Origin: an uncultured Collinsella sp.
GTDB lineage: Bacteria; Actinomycetota; Coriobacteriia; Coriobacteriales; Coriobacteriaceae
Direction: 5' to 3'
Assembly (NCBI GenBank): GCA_902496845.1
Contig: CABVCJ010000032.1
Span: 1-23,216, forward strand
DNA: 23,216 nucleotides
The position numbers and the translations under genes are program-made. The stretch's first letter is position 1. Each line of letters opens with the position of its first letter. Under the pieces are notes generated by a model that had not been told where the DNA came from, did no database searches, and worked only from the letters and a program-made list of their open reading frames with translations. Of the stretch, positions 8,598 to 16,288 are shown in pieces.

Positions 8598-9479
8598 ATG
8601 CAAAACTTGCTTGAACTCAAAGGCATCTCACACGCCGTAAGCGACCGCTTTTCGCTGCGCGACGTCACGCTTGCCGTGGAGCCTGGCCAGATCATCGGCT
8701 TTGTTGGTGCCAACGGTGCTGGCAAAACAACGACGATTCGAGCTGCTCTCGGGCTTATAAAGCTCGATGCCGGCGAAGTGCACCTGTTTGGGCAGCGCTG
8801 TGGCGCCGACGCGCCCGATGAGTCGCAACGCCATCTACGCTCCCGCGTCGGTCTTGTCCTGGACACGTGCCCCTTCCCCTCCACGCTCAGGGTGGGCCAG
8901 ATCGAGTCGCTCGTAGGCCCGGCGTACCCCACATGGGACCGCGAAACGTTCGCCGGATTCATCAACCGATTTGGCCTCGATCCCAAGACAAAGGTCAAGG
9001 ACCTCTCCCGCGGCATGGGCATGAAACTGCAGCTTGCCTGTGCACTCAGCCACAATGCCAAGCTGCTCGTTTTGGACGAAGCCACCGCGGGCCTCGATCC
9101 CATGGCACGCGAGGAACTGCTTGATGAGCTGCTTGCCTTTGTCGCCGACGGCCAGCACAGCGTGTTACTCTCGAGCCACATTACGTCCGACCTCGATCGC
9201 ACCGCTGATCGCGTCATCTGCATCGAAAATGGCTCGATTATTTTTGACCTGCCGCGCGAGGACATTACCGACCGCGCCGGCATCGCCCACTGCACCCAAG
9301 CACAGGCCGCCGAGCTTATGGCTTGCGTCGAAGGCGCCCGTGCCGCCCACCACGCCTATAGCGTGGACGTGCTCGTGCCCAACCGTCACGAAGCGCTCGA
9401 GGCCTTTCCCGAGATTCCCTGCGATCGGGCAACCATTGATGACTATCTGCGCCTCATACTGAAAGGGGCTTCGAAATGA
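8598..9479 (+). CDS. ABC transporter ATP-binding protein
   Basis: A 293-residue nucleotide-binding subunit. Walker A is GANGAGKT at residues 37-44, the ABC signature is the degenerate LSRGMGMK near 136-143, and Walker B LLVLDE is at 156-161, followed by the D-loop AGLD and H-loop SSHITSD. It energises the membrane protein encoded immediately downstream, as in YtrB-like systems. An AAGAAAGG ribosome binding site precedes the ATG. The last codons overlap the permease start by four bases (ATGA), indicating translational coupling. The cargo is unknown; related operons act in antibiotic or bacteriocin defence, which is inference here. Confidence 0.95.
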   Translation: MQNLLELKGISHAVSDRFSLRDVTLAVEPGQIIGFVGANGAGKTTTIRAALGLIKLDAGEVHLFGQRCGADAPDESQRHLRSRVGLVLDTCPFPSTLRVGQIESLVGPAYPTWDRETFAGFINRFGLDPKTKVKDLSRGMGMKLQLACALSHNAKLLVLDEATAGLDPMAREELLDELLAFVADGQHSVLLSSHITSDLDRTADRVICIENGSIIFDLPREDITDRAGIAHCTQAQAAELMACVEGARAAHHAYSVDVLVPNRHEALEAFPEIPCDRATIDDYLRLILKGASK

Positions 9480-10174
9480 AACGCGCCTTTATGTCCGAAC
9501 TCGCCATCGTTCGCACGCTCATCCCGAGCATTGCGGGCGTCGGCTTGTTCATCTTCGTTGTGCTGACGCTCGTCAACGCGTCGGATGGCGATTCCGGTAT
9601 GAGCGCCGGCGCCTGCGCCGTCAGTGCCATGTCGCCCATCATAGTCATGAACTCACTGGCCGGTTTCGACAATCAAAACGGTTGGGAGCGCTACCGGGCA
9701 ACGCTGCCCTTCTCGCGCAAAGACATCATCCGCGCACGCTACCTGAGCGTTATTGTCTTCTCCGCCGTCATGGCATGTGCAGCTACGCTTTTGAGCATCG
9801 CCTCCATCCCGCTCTTCAACAGCGCGGGCATTCCTTCGACGGGACAGACGGTCTTTGAAATCGCAATCGCCTCGGCAGCATCGATGCTCATCTCCCTCAT
9901 GATGGTGTTTTTGGCGCAGCCGCTGTTCTTTCGATTTGGTCACATGGAGGCGCTGCGCCTATCCGTTGGCCTGTTTGCCCTGCTTGGTTGCGGCATCATG
10001 GCCACGCTGAGCTCCTCCAACCCCATCAGCAACTGGCTCATGTCGATTGCCGGAGCGAATCCCGATCCTGCCGTTCTTGGCTGCCTGTGCGCAGGAATTG
10101 CCGTACTGGCCCTCGCGCTATGTGCAGTCAGCTGTACCGTCAGCACCAAGGTTTATCAAGTACGCGATCTGTAG
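9476..10174 (+). CDS. ABC-2 type transporter permease
   Basis: A 232-residue hydrophobic protein with about six transmembrane segments, matching the short ABC-2 permeases paired with YtrA-type regulators. The segment SLAGFDNQNGWERYRATLPFS, conserved between TM2 and TM3 in this group, is at about residues 59-79 and is followed by RKDIIRARYLSV. Its start overlaps the ATPase stop (ATGA at 9476-9479). It closes the three-gene operon; a 95-base convergent gap without a convincing terminator separates it from the ClC gene. It forms the membrane channel for the preceding ATPase. Confidence 0.88.
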   Translation: MKRAFMSELAIVRTLIPSIAGVGLFIFVVLTLVNASDGDSGMSAGACAVSAMSPIIVMNSLAGFDNQNGWERYRATLPFSRKDIIRARYLSVIVFSAVMACAATLLSIASIPLFNSAGIPSTGQTVFEIAIASAASMLISLMMVFLAQPLFFRFGHMEALRLSVGLFALLGCGIMATLSSSNPISNWLMSIAGANPDPAVLGCLCAGIAVLALALCAVSCTVSTKVYQVRDL

Positions 10175-10269
10175 GCACGCGAAACTCGACCTATGCAGGC
10201 CACTATCGGTCGCAATCGCCCATCCGCAAATCCGTGACAAACGGCATGTCCCCGGCGTGCGTCACCGTG

Positions 10270-11574
10270 CTACTTGCGCAGCGGCTTGGGCAGCGGAATG
10301 CCAGCGGCGATGGCTGCGGCAATGATCATGCAAACGATGCCCTTGAGCGGGAAACACATAAGCAGCAGGCCCACAACCATGACAGGCTGGCGCATGACGG
10401 CGCCCATCGTCGATGCCGTGCAGACGGCGACGCAAAAGACCGGATCTGCGCCGGTGAGGATGGCAAGGCCATAGCCCAGGCTCACGCCCGAGAAGATAAC
10501 GGGGAAGAAGTGGCCGCCGCGCCAACCAAGGTTGATGAGGGCGGGCGTCAGCATGGCCTTAACAAGACCGGTCGCGATAAGCACGCCGGCGGGAATGGTG
10601 AGGTAGGTCTCCATAAGTACATCGGCCTGGGTCTCGCCGGCAAACATGGTGTAGGGCAAGACCGTGCCGCAGATGGCGAGCGCCAGACCGGCCAGCATGG
10701 CCTTGACGACAGGACGCTCCCCTATTGCATGGGACAGTGCCTCGCTCGCGTGCTCCGAGACAAAGTACAGCCAGCCGCAAACGGTGCCAACCAACGCCAG
10801 CGGGATGAGCCAGGCAAGCTCCAGGTTGCCCACCTCGGCGGCCTCGAACCTGGGCATGCCCATGCCGCCGCCCACAAGTTGGCCAAGCAGCAGGTAGGTG
10901 CCCAGACCGCCAGCGATCGCGATACCGTAGACCACAGTCTTCTGTGCCTTGGGCAGCTTGATGGCGATCTCGCCGGACGCGGACCCATCGTCGGCGTCTT
11001 CGCCTTGGCCGTCGGCGCTACCGGCGAGCGGCGCCACAAAGCCAAAGACGGGCGCGGTAAAGAGCGCCGTCAGCGCGGCCTGGGTGCCCAACAGCGTGAG
11101 CTCCCTGAACTCGGCGCCAAAGCGGCGCATGCGGTCGCCGACCCAGCTGCACAGACCCGCGATAACGCCAGTCAGGCCGGCCTCCGGTCCAATACTTCCG
11201 CCAAACAGCAGCGGCAGCAATGCCGCGAGCGAAAGCTTGCCCAGATTGTCGTACGGGTAGCGCCCGTCTTGCTTGACCTTGGCCATCACCTGGTTGAGGT
11301 CGTCGGTCTTGGTGCCGGTCAGCTTTTCGTACAGGCCAATCACCAAGCCGCCCAACAGGCAAACGAAAAACGGGTACGGCAAAAAGCCAAACGGGCCGCT
11401 GGCGAGTTCGGGCGAAGAGACACCCAGCATATGCGGGACCTCGGTCCACAAATAATCAATGCCGTGCTCCATCGCAAAGAAGAACAGCCAGACTGCGGCA
11501 CCTGCGAACGCACCGGTCACGGCAACGCTAACTAAAAACAGCGCGCGGTTTGTGGGTTTGGCAAGGTTATCCAT
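10270..11574 (-). CDS. ClC family chloride channel-like protein, YfeO-like divergent branch
   Basis: A 434-residue membrane protein with about ten to twelve hydrophobic segments and ClC landmarks. GGSIGPEAG (residues 125-133) corresponds to the selectivity-filter GREGP motif and GGHFFP to the GxFxP motif. The position of the external gating glutamate is Ile128, with a glutamate only after the GP (Glu131). This departs from classical H+/Cl- exchangers and resembles the YfeO branch. An acidic insert (about residues 185-208, rich in D, G and E) lies in a loop. GGGAGGA precedes the ATG, and a TACAAT at 11613-11618 may be its own -10. It is codirectional with the LOG and K+ channel genes. The transported ion is not certain. 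Confidence 0.88.
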   Translation of the reverse strand: MDNLAKPTNRALFLVSVAVTGAFAGAAVWLFFFAMEHGIDYLWTEVPHMLGVSSPELASGPFGFLPYPFFVCLLGGLVIGLYEKLTGTKTDDLNQVMAKVKQDGRYPYDNLGKLSLAALLPLLFGGSIGPEAGLTGVIAGLCSWVGDRMRRFGAEFRELTLLGTQAALTALFTAPVFGFVAPLAGSADGQGEDADDGSASGEIAIKLPKAQKTVVYGIAIAGGLGTYLLLGQLVGGGMGMPRFEAAEVGNLELAWLIPLALVGTVCGWLYFVSEHASEALSHAIGERPVVKAMLAGLALAICGTVLPYTMFAGETQADVLMETYLTIPAGVLIATGLVKAMLTPALINLGWRGGHFFPVIFSGVSLGYGLAILTGADPVFCVAVCTASTMGAVMRQPVMVVGLLLMCFPLKGIVCMIIAAAIAAGIPLPKPLRK

Positions 11575-11612
11575 CGGGTCCTCCCGCGGTCAAAGTCGAC
11601 ATAGATACGTTT

Positions 11613-11618
11613 ATTGTA
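11613..11618 (-). promoter_or_regulatory. Probable -10 of the ClC gene
   Basis: TACAAT on the minus strand, about 40 bases upstream of the ClC ATG, in the 123-base gap after the LOG gene. No clear -35 is seen. Confidence 0.4.
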
Positions 11619-11697
11619 GAGCGAGCGTTGCCGAACGAGCTAACCATCTGCGCCGCAAACGGCACCATTGGGATTCACAGTGAGGAAGGCTCAAGAC

Positions 11698-12231
11698 TTA
11701 TCCGTTGATAATCGAGGCAATCTCGCGCAAATCGTCGGCAAAGTAGATGCCCTGCTGGCGCCTCAGGCTCGAAAGCCCTTTATCAATCATGTGCCCGAGC
11801 AGTGCCTTGAGGTCGTTGTAGTAACCGTCCAGGTTATACAGGATGCACGGAGCACTCAGGTGCCCCAACGACACCGCGGACATAACCTCGGCAATCTCCT
11901 CGAGTGTGCCCGTGCCGCCCGGAAATGCGATGAACGCATCGCCGAGCTCAATCATCTTGGCTTTTCGCTCGGCCATATCACTCGTCACGATAAGGTCGTC
12001 GATTCCGTCGTGCTGAAACTCGGCCTCGATAAAAAAGCTCGGCTCCACGCCCGTCACATGTCCGCCAGCATCGAGCACGCTATCGGCGAGCGCGCCCATC
12101 AGGCCCGATTTGGACCCGCCGTATACCAGCGCGTGGCCGTTGGTGCCAATCCAGTTGCCCAGCTCCTGTACCGCAGGCAGAAACGCCGAGTCATTACCGA
12201 CGCTGGCACCCAGATACACGGTGATATTCAT
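11698..12231 (-). CDS. LOG family (TIGR00730-like) Rossmann protein
   Basis: A 177-residue cytosolic protein with the two LOG family signatures: GGSKSGLMG at residues 38-46 and PGGTGTLEE at 104-112, with R89 and K90 between them as in nucleotide-binding members. Characterised LOG proteins hydrolyse nucleoside 5'-monophosphates to base plus ribose 5-phosphate; many bacterial members act on AMP or cytokinin nucleotides, and some are annotated as lysine decarboxylase by mistake. The start ATG follows a GAGGGGG ribosome binding site. It lies 35 bases after the K+ channel on the same strand. Substrate not determined. Confidence 0.9.
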   Translation of the reverse strand: MNITVYLGASVGNDSAFLPAVQELGNWIGTNGHALVYGGSKSGLMGALADSVLDAGGHVTGVEPSFFIEAEFQHDGIDDLIVTSDMAERKAKMIELGDAFIAFPGGTGTLEEIAEVMSAVSLGHLSAPCILYNLDGYYNDLKALLGHMIDKGLSSLRRQQGIYFADDLREIASIING

Positions 12232-12266
12232 TTCAGTCCCCCTCGTCGTGACGCGCGGCGCCCGTT

Positions 12267-12692
12267 CTAGCGTTGGCGCCGGCGATATTCGCGCACGCGG
12301 CGCGACAGGTCGGCGAGCTCGTCACGATCGAGCTCTTCCAAATGCTCAAGATCGTCCATAAAGCGCGCCATGGTGTCCTTTTGGCGCAGCTTGATGAGCG
12401 TATTGCAGTAGTTCACCGCCACGCCCGTAAGCATGGCGATATAGAAGATACTGATGACGCTTAGGATAACGGTAATGCCGCGGGCAACCGGCGTTTCGGC
12501 GGGGATATCGCCAAAGCCGATCGTCGAGACCGTCTCAAAGCTAAACCAAAGTCCATCGCCAAACGTAAGGGTCGTGGGCTCGGACAGCCAGACGGCCGTC
12601 GAGCACAGCAGATAGAAGATAAGAAACAGGCCCGTGATGCGCGCAAAGCCAGCCTGTCGCAACACATCGGCAAGCGTCCTCAACTTGTTCAT
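12267..12692 (-). CDS. Two-TM potassium channel family protein
   Basis: A 141-residue protein when started at the ATG ending at 12692, which has AAAAGGGG at 12698-12705 as a ribosome binding site. An upstream in-frame ATG at 12743 has no such site. TM1 is at about residues 18-36, the pore helix and selectivity filter STIGFGD at 56-62, and TM2 at 72-95. A short charged cytoplasmic tail (about 100-141) lacks an RCK/TrkA-N domain. Four subunits would form a K+-selective pore in the plasma membrane. It is the first gene of a minus-strand run with LOG and ClC, and divergent from the hybrid kinase at 12858. Confidence 0.88.
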   Translation of the reverse strand: MNKLRTLADVLRQAGFARITGLFLIFYLLCSTAVWLSEPTTLTFGDGLWFSFETVSTIGFGDIPAETPVARGITVILSVISIFYIAMLTGVAVNYCNTLIKLRQKDTMARFMDDLEHLEELDRDELADLSRRVREYRRRQR

Positions 12693-12745
12693 CGCGACCC
12701 CTTTTCCCAGACGTCCAATCACGTTTGCTCGGTATTGTCCCACAA

Positions 12746-12803
12746 CCGGCAGTTAGGGACGTTCCTTTTGTGCCGGCAGAAAGGGGCTGTCCCCAACTGC
12801 CGG
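12746..12803. repeat. Imperfect palindrome sharing GGGACGTTC with 358-421
   Basis: CCGGCAGTTAGGGAC (12746-12760) and GTCCCCAACTGCCGG (12789-12803) form a 15-bp inverted repeat with one mismatch. A further TGCCGGCA lies in the middle. It sits in the divergent gap between the K+ channel and the kinase. No T-run follows either end. Confidence 0.75.
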
Positions 12804-12857
12804 GCGGGAGCGTTTAGCGGTGCAGCCGCCGGCTAGGCAGGCTGAGCTGGTATCCTT

Positions 12858-15695
12858 ATGCGGTATTGTCTCGATTCGTTAGGATTGCACGTGAGAGCTA
12901 CCGTCGCCCTTCGTTTAGTTATATCTCGCGCCTTGGTCATCGTGCTTGTCGCGCTTACCGTGCTGAGCGCCGCCGCGCCCGCCCCCGTCTATGCCGCCAA
13001 CACCGTTCAACAGGTCAAGACGGTCCGCGTCGGCTGGCTCGTCAACAACGAGGGCTTCCAGGACGGCACCCCCGGCGAGCGCCTCTCGGGATGGGGCTAC
13101 GAGTACCTCCAGACCCTGTCGTACTACACGCCCGGCTGGCGGTACGAATACGTCTCCGGCACCTTCACCGAGCTTATGGACATGCTCGAGGCAGGCGAAA
13201 TCGACCTCATGCCCAACATCTCCTACTCCGAGGAACGCGCCCAAAAGCTGCTCTTTTCCTCGAACCCCGAGGGCACCGAGCGCTACTACATCTACGCCAA
13301 GCCCGATCGCGACGACCTCGCAAAGGGTGACCCTCAAGCACTCCAGGGTCTCACTATCGGCTGCAACCCCGGCGTTATGCAAACCTTCGTTGGCCAGCAA
13401 TGGCTCGCCAACGAAGGAATCGCCTGCGCATACAGGGAGTATGACGGAGGATCCGATCTCTTTAACGCGCTCGCAGACGACGAAGTCGATGCCGCAATCA
13501 TGAACGACACCATTTCGTCGCCCGAGGCGTCGCCCATGTTCTACGTTGGTTCAAGCGACTACTACCTTGCCGTCCCCAAAAGTCGTTCCGACCTGATGAA
13601 CGACATCAATGCTGCCATGACGGCAATCGCCCGCGTCAACCCACGCTATAACGACGAAGTCAAATCTAACTACTCGACCCAAAACAGCGGTTCATCATCG
13701 CTCAACAGCCCCGAACGCTCCTGGCTCAAAGCAAATGGCAACACCATCACGCTCGGCTACATTACGGGCAAACTCCCCTACTGCAACGAAGACGAAGACG
13801 GCGAAATGGAAGGCTCGCTCGCATCGCTTGCAACGACGCTGCACGATCAATTTGGCATTACGGTCAAAACCGTCGCCTTTGATAGCTACAAGATGATGTC
13901 GAAGGCCCTGTCAAAGGGAAGCATAGACGTTGCGCTGCCAATATACCGAGATTACTGGTTTGCCGAGCAATCGGGCGTTGTGCAGTCGGTATCGTTGGGG
14001 ACTATATCCCTCACCGCCATCCACACCGGAAGCAACCTGAACAAAGACCTTCAGAACATCGCCTGCACCAAATCATCGATTATCAACCGAAATGTACTTG
14101 AAAGTCTGTTCCCCACAGCGACCGTGACCGAATACCAATCCGACGATGAAGCGTTCGACGCCCTCAGGAAGGGAACGGCGCACTGCATCGTCGCTCCCAG
14201 TTCACGCGTAAAAACCATCGGTGACCGTTATGATCTCGAGGACTGCGAGACGGCCGAACTCCCTGACACCCGTGAGCTCTCGTGCTGGATTTCGCGCGGA
14301 AAACCCGAGCTGTCGGGAATCATCAACAAGGGCATCATCAATGCCGGAGAATCGCTCTCCGCAAGCAATTACTCCTCAACGTCGTACACGGCGCAAGAAT
14401 CGGACACGTTCCAGTTTCTCCACCGCAACCGCACCGCCATTGCAGCTACCCTCATCGGTATGTTGTCGGTCGGCATCGTCCTGCTCATCTGGGCGCTCGT
14501 GCGCGCTCGAACCGAGCGCAAAAAAGCCGATGCTGCCAACGCTGCTAAGACGGCATTCCTCACGCGCATGAGCCACGACATCCGTACGCCGCTCAACGGT
14601 ATCCTGGGCCTTATCGAGATCGAGGAATTGAAGGAAGGCGATATGCAAGTCGCCCGCGAGAGCCGTGCCAAGGCGCGCGTTGCCGCCAATCACCTGCTCT
14701 CGCTGATCAACGACATCCTCGAGATGGGCAAAATCGAAGACCGCAAGCTAACACTGGAGCATGCGCCTTTTAACCTCAAAGAGCTCTGTGACAATACGCT
14801 GGTTCTGTGCAAGCTCCGCGCATCCGATAACGGCATCACCATGCAGGACAATAGTCTGCCATACGCCACGGGGCCATACATGGTCGGCAGTCCCATCCAT
14901 ATCCGACAGATCATGATCAACCTGTTAGACAACAGCATTAAGTACAACAGGCACGGCGGCTCCGTCACCTTTAGCTCAAAGACCAAGCCACTCGATAACG
15001 GGCGCGCGCTCTTTTGCTTTAGCGTTTCGGATACCGGCATTGGCATGGCTCCCGAGTTTTTAAAGCATATCTATGAGCCGTTTGCCCAAGAAGGTGACGA
15101 TGCGCGCAGCAAGTTCCAAGGAACCGGCATGGGCATGCCAATCGTCAAGTCGCTTATTGAACTGATGGGTGGCACCATCGAAGTCACCAGCGAACTCCAT
15201 GTGGGCACCACGTTCTACGTGGAAATTCCGCTCGATATCGACAAGAACCCCCAGACGCGGGCGAATACGGTCGAGAGGGCGCTCGACTGCTCGCTCGCCG
15301 ACATGAACGTGCTGCTCGCCGAAGACAACGAATTGAATGCCGAGATTGCCCAGACGCTGCTAGAATCCGAGGGCGTCGTGGTCACCCGCGCCGCCAACGG
15401 CAACGAAGTCGTCGATCTGTACCTATCGCATCCCGCCGGCAGCTTCGATGCGATCCTGATGGACATTATGATGCCGGACATGGACGGCTACGAGGCAACC
15501 CGCGCGATTCGTCTGAGCGAGAAGGTCGATGCAGCCGATATCCCCATCATCGCGCTCACCGCCAATGCCTTTGCCGAGGACGCCAAGGCGGCACACGACG
15601 CCGGCATGAACGCCCATCTGTCCAAACCGCTCGACTTTAACAAGCTCAAAAACATACTCGCCCGCATCAAGAAAAACGGAGCTGTTTCGCTATAG
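12858..15695 (+). CDS. Hybrid sensor histidine kinase with two periplasmic solute-binding domains
   Basis: A 945-residue BvgS/EvgS-like sensor. A signal/anchor segment (about 20-46) leads to two tandem SBP_bac_3 (Venus flytrap) domains at about 52-272 and 279-512; the second starts with the typical SPERSWLKANGNTITLGYI. One transmembrane helix (526-548) follows, then HisKA with SHDIRTPLN and phospho-acceptor His573, HATPase_c (NSIKYN, DTGIGM, GTGMGMPIVKS), and a C-terminal receiver with Asp869 in MDIMMPDMDG. There is no PAS, HPt or output domain. It probably senses a small polar ligand such as an amino acid. A GTG at 12891 with TTAGGA upstream could be the real start. The flavoprotein gene follows after 41 bases. 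Confidence 0.94.
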   Translation: MRYCLDSLGLHVRATVALRLVISRALVIVLVALTVLSAAAPAPVYAANTVQQVKTVRVGWLVNNEGFQDGTPGERLSGWGYEYLQTLSYYTPGWRYEYVSGTFTELMDMLEAGEIDLMPNISYSEERAQKLLFSSNPEGTERYYIYAKPDRDDLAKGDPQALQGLTIGCNPGVMQTFVGQQWLANEGIACAYREYDGGSDLFNALADDEVDAAIMNDTISSPEASPMFYVGSSDYYLAVPKSRSDLMNDINAAMTAIARVNPRYNDEVKSNYSTQNSGSSSLNSPERSWLKANGNTITLGYITGKLPYCNEDEDGEMEGSLASLATTLHDQFGITVKTVAFDSYKMMSKALSKGSIDVALPIYRDYWFAEQSGVVQSVSLGTISLTAIHTGSNLNKDLQNIACTKSSIINRNVLESLFPTATVTEYQSDDEAFDALRKGTAHCIVAPSSRVKTIGDRYDLEDCETAELPDTRELSCWISRGKPELSGIINKGIINAGESLSASNYSSTSYTAQESDTFQFLHRNRTAIAATLIGMLSVGIVLLIWALVRARTERKKADAANAAKTAFLTRMSHDIRTPLNGILGLIEIEELKEGDMQVARESRAKARVAANHLLSLINDILEMGKIEDRKLTLEHAPFNLKELCDNTLVLCKLRASDNGITMQDNSLPYATGPYMVGSPIHIRQIMINLLDNSIKYNRHGGSVTFSSKTKPLDNGRALFCFSVSDTGIGMAPEFLKHIYEPFAQEGDDARSKFQGTGMGMPIVKSLIELMGGTIEVTSELHVGTTFYVEIPLDIDKNPQTRANTVERALDCSLADMNVLLAEDNELNAEIAQTLLESEGVVVTRAANGNEVVDLYLSHPAGSFDAILMDIMMPDMDGYEATRAIRLSEKVDAADIPIIALTANAFAEDAKAAHDAGMNAHLSKPLDFNKLKNILARIKKNGAVSL

Positions 15696-15736
15696 TTTGT
15701 GCTCAACAACCATACGCAGCAGAAAGGACGCCAACG

Positions 15737-16216
15737 ATGTTTAGGCCCTTACGTCGAAAGAAACGCGCCATCACCGACGAGGAAGCGCGCGAACTGCTCG
15801 CTACATGCAAGCGCGGCGTCTTTGCCGTCAACGGCGACGATGGCTACCCGTACGCCATTCCCGTCAACTACTTCTTCGACGCCGAGCACGACAAGATTTA
15901 TTTCCATGGCGCCAAGGCTGGCCACAAGGTCGACGCACTCAAGCGCGATGACAAGGTCTGCTTTACCGTTTACGGCAACGAGTGGTACCAGGACGGTGAC
16001 TGGGCTCCCTACGTTATGAGCACCGTCGTCTTTGGCCGTTGTCGCCTGGCGAATGACACCCCCGCGTTTATCGAGGACAAAGTCCGCCAGCTCGCCCTTA
16101 AGTACTACCCTTCTGCCGAGGAAGTCGAAGAGGAAATCGCCAAGGACATTAAGGGCGTCCAGCTCTACGAGATTACGATTGAGCATCTTTGCGGCAAGCA
16201 GATTCAAGAAAAGTAA
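15737..16216 (+). CDS. Pyridoxamine 5'-phosphate oxidase-like FMN-binding protein (NimA-like)
   Basis: A 159-residue split-barrel flavoprotein. ITDEEARELLATCKRGVFAV opens the fold; GYPYAIPVNYFFD and IYFHGAKAGHKVDALKRDD form the flavin-binding strands typical of the 5-nitroimidazole reductase (NimA)/PNPOx-like family. AAAGGA lies about 10 bases before the ATG. It is 41 bases downstream of the hybrid kinase and codirectional, so may be co-transcribed. Activity and substrate cannot be deduced: members range from nitroimidazole reduction to uncharacterised redox or haem-binding roles. Terminates at the shared 22-bp hairpin. Confidence 0.88.
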   Translation: MFRPLRRKKRAITDEEARELLATCKRGVFAVNGDDGYPYAIPVNYFFDAEHDKIYFHGAKAGHKVDALKRDDKVCFTVYGNEWYQDGDWAPYVMSTVVFGRCRLANDTPAFIEDKVRQLALKYYPSAEEVEEEIAKDIKGVQLYEITIEHLCGKQIQEK

Positions 16217-16238
16217 GCCCCTCAGCAGGCCTCATCAA

Positions 16239-16288
16239 TAACAATATGGCCCGGTTCCAACCCACCTTGGAACCGGGCCATATTGTTA
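16239..16288. terminator. Bidirectional terminator, perfect 22-bp stem
   Basis: TAACAATATGGCCCGGTTCC plus AA (16239-16260) pairs perfectly with 16267-16288 around a six-base CCCACC loop. It lies between convergent genes; the right arm begins at the stop codon of the minus-strand kinase. The AT-rich outer ends give T-tracts on both strands. Confidence 0.9.

Noticed and set aside
10175..10269. Terminator between the ABC permease and ClC genes
   Set aside because: Only distant GCACGC/GCGTGC pairing was found; no compact hairpin.
9988..11535. 515-codon plus-strand open frame opposite the ClC gene
   Set aside because: Composition (Q, H, G, R, D rich) is that of antisense to a membrane protein; the minus frame has ClC motifs.
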